Source of the DNA: Rapana venosa
Taxonomy: Eukaryota; Mollusca; Gastropoda; Neogastropoda; Muricidae
DNA length: 64,000 bases
Direction: 5' to 3'
Assembly: GCA_028751875.1 (NCBI GenBank)
Contig: CM054135.1
Coordinates: 8,578,395-8,642,394, forward strand
Position 1 is the stretch's first letter; every line of letters starts with the position of its first letter. This document shows, in pieces, positions 33,430 to 44,969 of the stretch. The notes under the pieces were generated by a model, which had not been told where the DNA came from, made no database searches, and saw only the letters and a program-made list of their open reading frames with translations. Both the position numbers and the translations under genes were made by a program.

Positions 33430-33848
33430 AGTGCATTTGTGCTTAAGCACAATCTCATCCCAGCCTTCCTTTCTTCTCAGTTTGACAACAGAATCGAACT
33501 GAATGTCTCTGAAGTCTTTCGGATGAGACGATAAACCGAGGCCCTGTGCGTGAAAAAACTGAGGCCCTGAGTGTGAATGCATGCAGAACATCTTGTGTAT
33601 ATGCTAAAAACTTGTTCTGCTTTTTTGGAAGAGGTGGCCATTTTGTGGCAGTAGAAACGGATGACCAAATCTGAAGAAGAAAAAAACAACATGCTCACAG
33701 GTGGTGTGTGTAGACATCATCCCTGAAGTTGGAATGCAGCTACCTAAATGGTGGTGGATGGGAAGGGAGTGGGGAGAAAATAACTTAAGTCACATACCAA
33801 AAAAATCTCACCATTAGTGGACCTCAAAGCTGTTGCCGCGGAACAAAA
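33430..33848 (+). repeat. SINE, family C, head degraded
   Basis: 'TTTCGGATGAGACGATAAAC' body with a local duplication (GAGGCCCTG twice), and the complete shared tail ending 'GTTGCCGCGGAAC'. Directly follows the family G copy. Confidence 0.75.
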
Positions 33849-33999
33849 AAAAAAAGAAGGAAAGATAAAAGATGATGATAATAGGTGATGGCTGAAGGTC
33901 CCCTCTTCCCCAAATCCCTGATATGTGAAGGTCAGAGACCAGTTCATGCTTGACCATGATAATCTTCTGTTCAAGAGAAGAACACTTCATTTAAAAATG

Positions 34000-34310
34000 C
34001 CCCCCATGGGAACCTGTCAGTATAAATAACATCCCCACTTTCTGGAAATTCTATGCTAGAAATTTCCTCTTTTCTATCCCTCTGTTTCTGCCTTGCTCCT
34101 GTTCTTCATGTTACCTCCATCTTGTCTTTTTTCTGCCTTCTTGGTCCATTCTCCCACCTTTTTCCCAGAATGACTTAGAAGATAACAGTTCTCTCTTATG
34201 CCGAAGTTGGATGCGCTGGGTCTGACTTGTCAAGTGCTTAACGGCAGCGCAACGCGTTTTCGCTCGTATAACAGGCAACAGTAGTTGCCGAGTGTTCGAA
34301 GAATAATAAT
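34000..34310 (-). repeat. Interspersed repeat, family A
   Basis: Minus-strand copy covering the whole family length, from the 'GCGAAAACGCGTTGCGCTGC' end to 'CCCCACTTTCTGGAAATT'. Confidence 0.8.
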
Positions 34311-34384
34311 TTAAAAATAGACTCTATGATCTACAATATCTTTCCCTTCTTTTTAGCATGCATGTGTGATTGTGTGTTCATAAA

Positions 34385-34590
34385 CACAAATCCAGCATAA
34401 CTTAGTCAAGAAGGGTCCAGGACTCGGTGCTAAAATTAGCATAACCCTTCCTTTTACCAAGTTCAGAGTGTGGTCAGTTCCTGCTATAATTAGCACCAGC
34501 TGGCCCCAGCTAGACTGGGATGGGATGGAGTGGACAGCAGCTGACAGTAGCTGAAAGTGGGGGATACTGAAAGCTGTCACACACATACAC
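34385..34590 (+). repeat. Interspersed repeat, family J
   Basis: 'CCTTCCTTTTACCAAGTTCA' and 'CAGTTCCTGCTATAATTAGC', then 'AGCAGCTGACAGTAGCTGAA'. The copy at 44.97-45.34 kb is broken by a LINE end. Confidence 0.7.
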
Positions 34591-34651
34591 ACACACAGCT
34601 CAGCACAGCACAGCACAAGATCAGAATCGCCTCGAAACTTGATCAGCAGAT

Positions 34652-34657
34652 GTTTAT
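34652..34657 (-). promoter_or_regulatory. Candidate polyadenylation signal of the V-ATPase gene
   Basis: TTTATT on the + strand is AATAAA on the sense strand. It is followed (lower coordinates) by a GT-rich stretch (GTGCTGTGCTGTGCTGAGCT and GTGTGTGTGT) such as often lies downstream of cleavage sites. If used, the 3' UTR would be about 5.3 kb. Confidence 0.4.
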
Positions 34658-37600
34658 TCATCTCACTTAAATGTGTATGAAAATAGATATAAAAAAAGAA
34701 CAAGTACATAATGTCACAGATTTGTTCATGGTGTCCTTTTTCAACCACAGTAAAATAAAAAGACGCAACAGTTAGACTACTTTGGAAGTGAATGACTTTT
34801 TAAATAGTACCAATCTTTCTTTTTTTTCAAAATAGATTGTAAACAGTGGTGATTAGGTTGTTTTATGTGTGACCATTCTTTGTTTAATTTAATCTCAAGC
34901 AGCAGTATGTTCCTTTGGAAAGAGCAATATGTAAACATTAAAAAGCAAACAACATTTGGTGTCTTGAAAATAAATCATTTGGTATTTCTTGAAATAACCA
35001 TCACAATCTGTAATTAAGCAATTTACTAAGGGGTTTTCAGCAAATTAAAATGTCTTTTTTCACATCAGTCTATCCATCAATATCAATTTGTACATGTGCA
35101 GGACACTGAATGTTCTGATGACATTCATCTGAAGACTTGAAAACAATCACTAAAATACAAACTGCATCTGTTTCCAAATTATTGACAAAATACAACCAAA
35201 AAAACCCCAACCTCCCAGCGTTTGATAACACAGTTTATATTACAGTCTGACGTTGCATGTCTATAAACACAATGAGCTGATGACGGCTCACATAAACACG
35301 AATACTGTCCAACAATATTGAAATATCGGTATCGTTATTGCACATTCCTTCACTGAAAACTACAGATGTGATTTCTTTGCTGTTTGTTTTTTTACCTGGT
35401 AAGGAACGCCTGTTCCAAGTGACACACATTATTCCCTTAACTGGAATTAAAAAAAAATAAACCACCCTGCATGAGAAAATACGATTTGACTTAACTACCG
35501 GTCTGAGAACTAAATAATTATCAGCACAAAGGTTCTGTTAATACTTTTTAAAAAAACGGAAAGCAACTGTCGGAACTAATGCCAGCATTATGATTCTTTT
35601 AATACAACCAAAAAGAAGTGTGAACACGAATATCAATATTGTGGTTCTGGAAATACTGAAAAAAAAGGAGAGAAATAAAACCCACCTTACAAGATATCAA
35701 ACATGACATAGGTTTAAAAAAAAAATCCATCCTTGATCACAAAAACTGCCATGAAAATGGACCGTCAAACCATGAAAAGCGAGCATTTGACACATATCCT
35801 TACCGCAGAGGGGGGGAATGGAAGACCGCTCCATTTGGAGTACAAACCAATTTACTTGTGCCCTTGCACATTCATACAGAGTGAGAAAAAAAACACCCGC
35901 ATCACTTTGTGTACAATTAATAATGGAATGCAGTCAAATTTCATTGTTTCACACACACACAACTTAAAACTAGTTGGTACAAAAAGTGACATGATCAGCA
36001 CAATATCTTTACGATTTTCAAACCCCTCCAACAGAAGAAGAAAAAAAAACAACAAAAAAAACTTCACTTGTTACAAAATTTAAAGTTCCACTTTTGTGAA
36101 GAACTTTTCTCATAAGAATGAAACTCACAGTCAAGCAATCCCTTAAAAAAAAAAAAAAAAGAAGGAATTTTTACCGTCATGGGTACTCATTTTTTTTCAG
36201 AGTGGGTCCCTCTTTCTATAGCCCTCATAGCCATTTTTTTAATTTAAAAAAAAACAACCCCAGACAAAACCAAAAAAAATGCAGAACTGAAACTTCATAA
36301 ATGGAAGTAACCATCATCAGGGGTCCCACTATTCAAAGAGTTATCCACAACAGTGCAGACAAACAGACAGACAGACAGAGCCACACAGAGGAAGGGGCAG
36401 AGCAGTGTGGTGGTATACGGCGGTCAACACTGAAGACATCAACAGGTGAGTGAGTGGGTCACCATCGGGGAACTGGACCAAGCCCAGTCTCAAGAGTGGA
36501 GGCACAGTCATCAAGCACGAAGCGAAGAAAGACCAAGATGGCAATCAGAGAGAGGACGGAGAGTCAAGGCGGCCACGTGACAGACAAGAGATGATGCATC
36601 ACCGATTCAAGCGTTTCGTTACGTTACTTGTGACATTTACCAACGAAAAAGTAAAAAAAGGTTTTTGGTTTAAAAAAAAAATTAGGTGCTTGGTATACAC
36701 AATTTACATTCTGGAAAACCAAAAGAAAAGAAAAAAAACCGATTTGCCTGAGCATGTACATTCCGATAATGAACCAGTCTGATGAAAGTTGACATTGAAC
36801 AGCAGTGTTGTGACAGTGTGTCTTTTCATCGTTGTGGTAGCAAAGCATTTAGTACCCAGTCCACTCTTGGTGAGTGAACACATTGAAACATGAACCAAAC
36901 CATGCACAGAGTAAAATAAAAATCACACACACACACACACAAAAACACACACACAGAACCCTCAACCAAACAGATAAAACACACCACACATACATACATG
37001 CACACACACACTAACGCTTCCTATAAAAGTGGAAGAAATAAGTGGGGCAAAAGTGCTGATCGTTATACTAGGACCAACATATTTGATGTCACAGCTCCTA
37101 ACGCCACTGCCAGCACTGCTGTACCTGTGCATCCCTTAAGACCAGACATGGCAGCTGTCTCAGAACCACAATCAACTGTGACAGGTGTTTGGGTATTTAA
37201 AAATTTTTTTAATTGAAAGTGCAATTTGCTAGACATCGCCCAGCATCCAGAACATTGTTGAAATCAAGACTCTTCCATACACTGACTGCCATGGAAAGGA
37301 TTCAAGAAGACCAACAACAACAAAAAATCAACACGAAAAACACCACCACCTTCACCCTTGAAATCGCTATACCTCAACAGCTATCATATCAATCTTTCTT
37401 CTCTCTTTCTGCAGTTGATCTACTACACACTAAACTGACTTTTGTCCTTTTGTTTGGACAACTTACCCTATGACTTATTTTTTCTGTCTTTCTTTTTAAA
37501 AAAGTTGGTAAGTTGATTGATTTTTGGCTGCCATGTTTGGTCCTGAAGTGAACACGACACTGCTCCACTCTGCATTATGCCAAAGACATATCCTTGCTCT

Positions 37601-38014
37601 TCTATTTCATACCCTGTCATTCATGGCCTCTTACTCCTCACTGCTCTCTATTTCCATAAATCGATGGTAGACCGAGTTTTCCCTGTTTTTAAGGCAAACA
37701 TAACGAATGTGAATTCTTCAAGTCACCCCCACATTCGAACAAAATCAGACGACAACTCACACTGTTAGCCAATCTGCGGTAACGCAAGACACTCATGGAA
37801 GTACACTTCACCATCTCTGTGAAAAACAATCTGGGCAGTCAGCAGGATTATGCTAGATGTCTATTACCACTAAATAAATTTTAAAAATCGCTTTGAAAGA
37901 AAAAGACACTGACAGCAGTGAGTCACTTTTCTAAAATATAAAGTTCACAGTAATATACCACAGAGACATCATAAATCTAGACCGTTTGGTTGATAACATA
38001 TATATAAGTTAAAG

Positions 38015-38225
38015 GTGTTACCACAGCCTAAGGGGTCATTGGGGACCAAGGTGTCAGAGACCTCAGCTTCTCAAGGGGCCATTATATTGAGGGCGGCGCC
38101 CATCTCCTCTCCCTCACTACTTTCCCTTCCCTGTCCCTAAAGAGGGCAGGTACCCATTTACAGCTGGGTGAACAGGGGGACTACTAAAGCCAAGGTGTGC
38201 AAGCAGTCACCCATCCACCTGTAGT
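38015..38225 (-). repeat. Interspersed repeat, family F, head missing
   Basis: Minus-strand match to the body of the 54.3-kb element: 'GTTCACCCAGCTGTAAATGG', 'GGGCGCCGCCCTCAATATAA', 'CCCCTTGAGAAGCTGAGGTC'. Confidence 0.75.
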
Positions 38226-38353
38226 AAAGGTCGAAAGAGAGAAACAACAATCTACTTCAAAATGTGAGAAGGTTATCCGACCTTCAGTACTCCTTCTCAT
38301 TCTGACATAAGCTTTTCATTTCTATCATTGGATATTCCTGTGAAGTGTTTTTC

Positions 38354-38881
38354 TCAAAGAATGTTTGGTAATGATTCCATAATAGATAATAGGTTTTGAC
38401 GTAGAAATTGGCATTGAACTTCAACTGAGAGTGAAGGTAAACTCTTCACCTGATTCAGGACAATTTTCAGTACCTCTTTACTAGTAAAAAAAAGCACTGC
38501 TTGCAGATGAACTAGCTCACAATGGGCCAAAAAACAGTAACAATTCTGTCTCTTCAGACTTCTTCCCAGTTTTAATATAAAAGTATAACGAGTCATGAAC
38601 AATGTGCCTGCAAAGTTTTCATACAGTGAATCAGTTAACTTTTGGTCATTCATGAGCTTAAAGCTGGAAGTACGGGCATTTTGTTTATGAACATACTGTA
38701 AGAAATAGGGTAAATATACAACTGAAATTACTAACGAATCGTTTTGCTTTTTTTCACTGAGGTACCCTTCTTTGTCACATTTTGAAAGAAAAAATAGGGG
38801 GAAAAAAACACAGAAAAAAATCAAAGTATGTGAAAATACAAAAGGAAAAAAAGATTTCTGAGAGACAAAGGAACTAAACAT
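38354..38881 (-). other. Unrecognised 175-codon open frame, possible LINE remnant
   Basis: The longest non-repetitive open frame in the window apart from the reverse transcriptase. It begins MFSSFVSQKS with a hydrophobic Phe-rich stretch and ends ESLPNIL. The part LFMTRYTFILKLGRSLKRQ then NCYC...HCELVHL loosely recalls the 'IYRFKL...CxCG...HxxxC' end of the LINE relics at 0.2 and 12.5 kb, but the knuckle spacing is short. No splice or promoter evidence. It lies in the probable V-ATPase 3' UTR and may be chance or a fragment. Confidence 0.3.
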
Positions 38882-39224
38882 CTACCCAAAAAGTTTGTGT
38901 GATGTAAACTAAGACATTGCAGACATATACTGCAACATTTTATGAAAAAAAAATCTCTACTAGCTAGAAAGCCACTCTCTCCTGGGGGATTCTACACATT
39001 CTTTCTGTTACAATGAAATGGCCACATGAATTCTACTTTTTCTCTTCAATATTTCTCTTGAACCCGAGTCTTTCTTTCTCTATCTTTTTTTTTCTTTAGG
39101 GGAGAGGGGGGAGAAAAACAGGTGGGTGGGTAGAAGTGTTGAGACATAAAGGTGACAATCTTGAAAAAGCTGAAATGAAAAGAGAGGCACAGCAAAATTT
39201 TGGTAATCATCAACTCTTTCAAAA

Positions 39225-39650
39225 CAACAGACTAACCTCACTTATATCTAGGGATAACAGCTCCACAAACAAAAATTTGTAGATGTCATTTTAAAAAAAA
39301 CAACCCCACTCTCACCCTTAATCTATGGAGATAACAGCTCTCAATTTTTTTTGGTAAAAAACCACTCTCACCTATCCTTAATCTATGGAGATTTTTAAAA
39401 TCCCACACTGTCACCTATCCATAATCTATGGAGATAACATCTCCACAAACAAAAACTTGTAGATGTCAATATAAAAAAAAACCCCAAAAAACCACTCTCA
39501 CCTATCCTTAATCTATGGAGATAACATCTTCACAAACAAAAATTTGTAGATATGTTTTTCAAAAACACTCCCACTTATGGATGTCAATTAAAAAAGACAA
39601 ACCCACTCTCACCTATCCTTAATCTACGGAGATAGCAGCTCCACGACAAA
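39225..39650. repeat. 75- to 85-bp tandem repeat
   Basis: About five units containing 'CACTCTCACCTATCCTTAAT' 'CTATGGAGATAACATCTCCA' 'CAAACAAAAATTTGTAGATG'. Begins about 270 bp downstream of the V-ATPase stop. Confidence 0.9.
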
Positions 39651-39917
39651 CAAAAATGTGCCGATATCCATGTTCTTCAAAACCACTCAGACCTAGCGTT
39701 ATCTTGGGAGATCACTGCTGCACGAACACTGAAGCTACACCTGTCGCCATCATCACAACAACAACAACATCTTTCCCCTACCTTCACCCTACCCTTCTTC
39801 CTCAGGTCCCCCAGAGAGGAAGGCTACCTAAAAATCTACACAGGTTATACACAAATCAGCGTCTACAGGGGTGAAGAGATAAAAAGATGATGCCCCCCAC
39901 CCCTCCTCGTGGAGGTT

Positions 39918-40020
39918 CTACTTGAGGTCCTCTAGGGAGGAGAACTGCAGGATGTCCTTGAAGGTGAAGGGCTGGAAGAGGACTCCCTCGCCTTCGTAGA
40001 ACTTGCTCTGGAACTCCACC
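39918..40020 (-). CDS. ATP6V0A: V-type proton ATPase 116-kDa subunit a, last exon
   Basis: Completes the Trp codon of 'RLHW' and continues VEFQSKFYEGEGVLFQPFTF, then KDILQFSSLEDLK and TAG. The family end reads HWVEFQNKFY.G.G..F.PFSF..I. Acceptor is a long (TG)n ending TTCCAG. The sequence after the last transmembrane helix is the short cytosolic C-terminal tail. Stop is intact; length is normal for the family. Confidence 0.96.
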
Positions 40021-40023
40021 CTG

Positions 40024-40024
40024 G

Positions 40025-40093
<69 letters not shown>
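40024..40093. repeat. (CA)n microsatellite at a splice acceptor
   Basis: About 35 CA units; on the sense strand this is (TG)n ending three bases before the CAG of the last V-ATPase exon. Confidence 0.97.
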
Positions 40094-40095
<2 letters not shown>

Positions 40096-40136
40096 CTTGT
40101 GTTCAGGTTTTTCTCTTCAGGTTTTCGTTTTTTTTC

Positions 40137-40492
40137 TTGTTTCGTTTTTTTCTCCCTAGACTTCCGAGGTTTACCAGTTGTGAGATTTTGTGTTTGCGGC
40201 CTTTTCTGCCCACCGTAAGGTAGCCGCATTCCGACTTATGGGATGTATGCTGAGTGTGTTTGTGTGTCCATAACCTGCCAAATGCCGACATGAATTACAG
40301 GATCTTTTATGTGTATGTTTGATTTTCTGGATGTGTATAATTATACTTGAAGGGAATTAAGGCACTGGCAGGTCTGCACTCAAAGTTGATCTGGAAGATA
40401 GTAAAAATCCCCACCCTTAATTCACCAGATGCTGCAAGTTCATGGACTGGTAGGACTGAAGTCAAATGGTCTTTACCACTTGGCTATAGAGT
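40137..40492 (-). repeat. SINE, family D
   Basis: Full minus-strand copy from the head ('ATAGCCAAGTGGTAAAGACC') to the shared tail. Lies in the last V-ATPase intron. Confidence 0.85.
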
Positions 40493-40617
40493 TTGTCATG
40501 TGTTATCTGAACTCACTGGCCATGTGCTGAAGATAAGCAAAAGCTTTGGCATACAGTCCGCTCAGCAGAAAAGCCAGCAGAAGCAGACGGTCACTTTCAC
40601 TATCTGCTTTATCCCTC

Positions 40618-40985
40618 ACAGGTGCTACAGCCGAGTGGTTAAGACTGCTCGACTTCAATCCCAAGGCTCCATGAAGTCGTGGGTTTGAATCCTGCAGCAT
40701 CTTGTGAATTAAGGGTGGGGATTTTTACCATCTCCCAGGTCAACTTCAAGTGCAGACCTGGCAGTGCCCTAATTCCCTTCATGTGTATACACATGCAGAA
40801 GATCAAATATGCATGTGTAAGATACTGTAATCAGTGTCTGGTGGGTTATGGAAACACCAACATACCCAGCACATATCCCCAAAGTTGGAATATGGGTACC
40901 TTCATAGTGGTAGGCAAAAAACGGTCATCTACACAAAATCTGACCATTGGTGAACCTCAGAGCTCTAGCCGAGGAATGGGAAAAA
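40618..40985 (+). repeat. SINE, family D
   Basis: Full plus-strand copy (head GCTACAGCCGAGTGGTTAAG, box B GTGGGTTTGAATCC). With the copy at 40137-40492 it forms an inverted pair about 125 bp apart. Confidence 0.88.
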
Positions 40986-41539
40986 CAAATCACCAACATA
41001 ATCTATGAGACGTAGCAGACTTTGTGCTTGGGTCAACTTTCAATGGAACACACCACAAAGTGATAAGGCAGATCACATTGTGAGACCAACCAATTGATTC
41101 ACAATACTATTTCAATACATATGACCTGGAAATTCAATGCACTCTGTGGTAAGGTATATACATATTATGAAAGCTTTTAAAAAAAAAATTCATTTTCACT
41201 GTAAACAGCATTTAATCCTGCATATGGTGCGCCTTATCACTAAGTACATCACTCAAAACTTTTTAAAAAAAAGTTTTTCATCTTCAACAGAGTTTAGCTC
41301 ACATATTCTGTTCACTCTACCAGAAGGTAAGTATTCAAAAACTGCTTTCCCTTAGATCGAAGACTTTAAAGAATTCATGTGAAAGAATCCATTTTACACA
41401 TGGGTAAAACAAAGTTGAGATAAAAATGGCTCATGCCATGCTAAATCACGACTCCTGCCTAATCCTGAGATATGATATACTTTCATAGAAATGGTCAGTA
41501 ATTCCCCCCCTCCCCCCTTTAAAAAAACCCCTTGTTCCC

Positions 41540-41850
41540 TAAGCAGGAGAGAGGAGAGGAGAGGCGAGGAGAAGAGAAGAGGAGAGGAGAGGAAAGGAGA
41601 GGAGAGGAGAGAAGATAAGAGGAGAGGAAAGAAGAGAAAAGGAGAAGAGAAGAGGTGAGGAGAAGAGAGGAGAGGGGAGAAGAGAGGAGAGAGGGGAGGA
41701 AGAAGAGAGGAAAGAGGAGAAGGAGAAGAGAGGAGAGGAAAAGAGAAGAGAGGAGAAGAGAGGAGAGGAGAAGGAGAGGAAAAGAGAAGAGAAAGAGGAG
41801 AGGAGAGGAAAAGAGGAGAGAGGAGAGGAAGGGAGGAGAGGATAACGATA
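41540..41850. repeat. (GAGGA)n purine array
   Basis: GGAGAGGAGAG units. On the V-ATPase sense strand it is CT-rich. Followed at 41850-41905 by unique sequence. Confidence 0.95.
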
Positions 41851-41904
41851 ACAAAGGGTAATAGAATAAGCACAAGACTTTTTTTTTTACATCAAGCCTG
41901 AGAT

Positions 41905-42258
41905 AGAGTGGGGAAAGGGAGGAGAGAGAGGAAGAGAGGAGAGAAGAGAAGAGAAGAAGAGAAGAGAGGAAAAGAGAAGAGAAGAGAAGAGAAAGAGAAG
42001 AGAAGAGAAAAGAGAAGAGAAAGAGAAAAGAGAGAGAAGAGAGAGAGGAAAAGGGTGAGAGAGAAGAGGAGGGAGACAAGAGGAAGGGAAAAGAGGAAAG
42101 AGAGGAAAAGAGAGAGAAGAGAAGAGAGAGAAGAGAAGAGAGGAAAAGAGAAGAGAAGAGAAGAGGAGAAGAGAGGGAAAAGAAGAGAGAAGAGAAGAGG
42201 AAAAGAGAGGAAAAGAGGAGAGAAGAGAAGAGGAAAAAGGGTGAGAAGAGGAGAGGAG
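41905..42258. repeat. (AGAGAAG)n purine array next to a splice donor
   Basis: AGAAGAGAAGAGAGG units up to about 14 bases from the GTGAGC donor of the V-ATPase exon at 42272. Confidence 0.95.
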
Positions 42259-42271
42259 GCAGGAGGCTCAC

Positions 42272-42446
42272 CAGTGCAGACGGAGAGTGTGGAGGAAGGC
42301 GGAGAGCCCCTCCATCAGCAGGAGGATGGCGATGGTCAGGTTGGCCCAGAAGAACCACAGGACGAAGACCACGATGAAGCCCGCGTAGCCCAGCTCCATC
42401 TTCAGGCCCAGGCTGAGCACCATGGACCACAGCACCTCAGACAGCT
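42272..42446 (-). CDS. ATP6V0A: V-type proton ATPase subunit a, penultimate exon (last two transmembrane helices)
   Basis: Encodes, after completing Gln of 'LAHAQ', [19 protein letters not shown], then [20 protein letters not shown] and [40 protein letters not shown] and LRLHW are signature blocks of the family. The Glu in MEGLS and the Arg in LRLHW correspond to buried charged residues that yeast work showed to matter for proton transport. Enters in phase 1 and leaves in phase 2; donor GTGAGC, acceptor GTTGCAG. Confidence 0.97.
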
Positions 42447-42454
42447 CTGCAACA

Positions 42455-44080
42455 CACCACCACCCAGCATACACTATACTACACCACCCACACACGACCA
42501 GTCACTACACGCATACACTACACCACCCACACACAACCAGTCCCCTACACGCATACACTACACCACCCACACACACCAGTCCCCTCACAGCATACACAAC
42601 ACCATCCACACATACCAGTCACCTCACAGCATACACTACACCCACACACACAACCAGTCCCCTCACAGCATACACTACACCACCCCACACAACCAGTCAC
42701 CACCCAGCATACACACACCACCCACACATCGACCAGTCCCTCACAGCATACACAACACACCCACACACAACCAGTCACCCACAGCATACACTACACACAC
42801 AGACCAGTCACCTCACAGCATACACTACACCACCCACACCAGTCACCTCACAGCATACACCACCCACACACAACCAGTCACCACCCACACACAACCATCA
42901 CCCAAGCATAAACACACCACCCACATCAGTCCTTCACAGCATAAACTACACCACCACACACACCAGTCACCTCACAGCATACACTACACCACCCACACAC
43001 ACCAGTCACCTCACAGCATACACTACACCACCCACACACACCAGTCACCTCACAGCATACACTACACCACCCACCCAAACCAGTCACCTCACAGCATACA
43101 CTACACCACACACACCAGTCACCTCACAGCATACACTACACTACCACCACACACACGACCAGTCACCTCACAGCATACACTACACACACACAGACCAGTC
43201 ACCTCACAGCATACACTACACCACCCACACACCAGTCACCACCCAGCATACACTACTACACCACCACACACAACCAGTCACCACACAGCATACACTACAC
43301 CACCCACACACCAGTCACCTCACAGCATACACTACACCACACACCAACCAGTCACCACCCAGCATACACTACACCACCCCCACACCACCCACCTCACAGC
43401 ATACACTACACCACCACCCACCACGTCACCTCACAGCATACACTACACCACCCACACACGACCAGTCACCACCCAGCATACACTACACCACCACACCAGT
43501 CACCTCACAGCATACACTACACCACCCACACCAGTCACCACACAGCATACACTACACCACCCACACACAACCAGTCACCACCCAGCATACACTACACCAC
43601 CCACACACAACCAGTCACCACCCAGCATACACTACAACCACCCACATCAGTCACCTCACAGCATAAACTACACCACCCACACACAACCAGTCACCACCCA
43701 GCATACACTACACCACCCACACACAACCAGTCCCCTCACAGCATACACTACACCACCCACACACAACCAGTCCCCTCACAGCATACACTACACCACCCAC
43801 ACACAACCAGTCCCCTCACAGCATACACTACACCACCCACACCAGTCACCTCACAGCATACACTACACCACCCACACCAGTCCCCTCACAGCATACACTA
43901 CACCACCCACACCAGTCCCCTCACAGCATACACTACACCACCCACACCAGTCACCTCACAGCATACACTACACCACCCACACACACACAACCAGTCCCCT
44001 CATAGCATACACTACACCACCCACACACACACAACCAGTCCCCTCATAGCATACACTACACCACCCACACAGTCACCTCA
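42455..44080. repeat. 40-bp minisatellite, 1.6 kb
   Basis: About 42 units of 'TCACCTCACAGCATACACTA' 'CACCACCCACACACAACCAG', ranging from 33 to 44 bp because the ACACA part varies. It begins 9 bases from the V-ATPase exon acceptor. Frames over it read 'SQHTLHHPHT' in rotation. Confidence 0.97.
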
Positions 44081-44345
44081 CACACATTCTGGGCTTTTAA
44101 GACACAGCGCAAACCACACCACCCACAACCAGTACACCACCAATAACCAGTCACCACACACAACAACACACTACCCACAACCAGTACACCACACACAACA
44201 ACACACTACCCACAACCAGTACACCACACACATCAACACACTTACCATAACCAGTACACCACCAATAATCAGTACACCTCACACATCAACACACCACCAA
44301 TAACCAGTCACCCCACAGCATTAACTACACCACCCACACCAGACA
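44081..44345. repeat. Decayed extension of the 40-bp array
   Basis: Units such as CACACACAACAACACACTAC CCACAACCAGTA, with shorter period and more substitutions, as expected at the old edge of an array. Confidence 0.8.
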
Positions 44346-44394
44346 CTACACATTCTACGCCTTCACCCCTCCAGCATCCCCACAGGGGAACAGA

Positions 44395-44705
44395 CTAAGG
44401 GAGGAAGGGATGGAGAGGCAGGAAGGGAGAGAAAGGAAGGGAGAGGCAGGAGGGAGAGGTAGGAGGAAGAGGCAGGAAGGAGAGGCAGGAAGGAAGAGGC
44501 AGGAGGGAGAGGCAGGAAGGAAGAGGTAGGAGGAAGAGGCAGGAGGAGAGGCAGAAGAAGAGCAAGGAAGGCAGGAGGGAGAGGCAGGAAGGAGAGCAGG
44601 AGGGAGGCAGGAAGGAAGAGGCAGGAGGAAGAGGCAGGAGGGAGAGGCAGGAAGGAAGAGGCAGGAGGGAGAGAAAGGAAGGGAGAGAAAGGAAGGAAGG
44701 AGGAC
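44395..44705. repeat. (GGAGAGGCAGGAA)n purine array next to a splice donor
   Basis: 12- to 15-bp units 'GAGGCAGGAGGGAGAGGCAG'. Ends 4 bases from the GTGAGT donor of the V-ATPase exon at 44710. Confidence 0.95.
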
Positions 44706-44709
44706 TCAC

Positions 44710-44827
44710 GGGCGTGAGCCAGGGACAGGGCCCACAGTCGCAGGTAGGAGGCCGTGTGGGAGATGCAGCCCAGGCAGAACTCGATGGTGTGGATGGCTTG
44801 GTGGATGAAGATCTCCCCAAAGTCAAA
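44710..44827 (-). CDS. ATP6V0A: V-type proton ATPase subunit a, exon with the essential arginine
   Basis: Encodes [19 protein letters not shown], then [20 protein letters not shown]. The family form is F-FG-..[35 protein letters not shown]. The Arg in SYLRLW (codon near 44738-44740) corresponds to yeast Vph1 Arg735, which faces the rotating c-ring glutamates and is needed for proton transfer. Enters in phase 0 and leaves in phase 1 (C|AG gives Gln). The His in CISHTAS replaces the usual Asn, a mild change. Confidence 0.97.
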
Positions 44828-44969
44828 CTGCCCACACACACGCACATATTAATAGATGATCAGCACCACAACCCAGTGACCGCATCAGCACACACACATC
44901 ATAGATGATCAGCACCACCACCGAGTGACTGCATCAACACACACACACACACACACACAGCGCACAAAT

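Larger units (their letters stand above)
34660..39917 (-). other. Probable 3' UTR of the V-ATPase a gene
   Basis: About 5.2 kb of AT-rich sequence with few repeats, apart from a family F copy near 38.0-38.2 kb and a tandem block at 39.2-39.6 kb. That relative cleanness compared with the introns, plus the poly(A) signal candidate, suggests transcribed 3' UTR. It could equally be intergenic. Confidence 0.4.

Noticed and set aside
41908..44049. 713-codon frame starting with an Arg/Glu/Lys-rich part
   Set aside because: Runs through a GA array, then antisense to a V-ATPase exon, then through the 40-bp minisatellite. The real gene is on the other strand.
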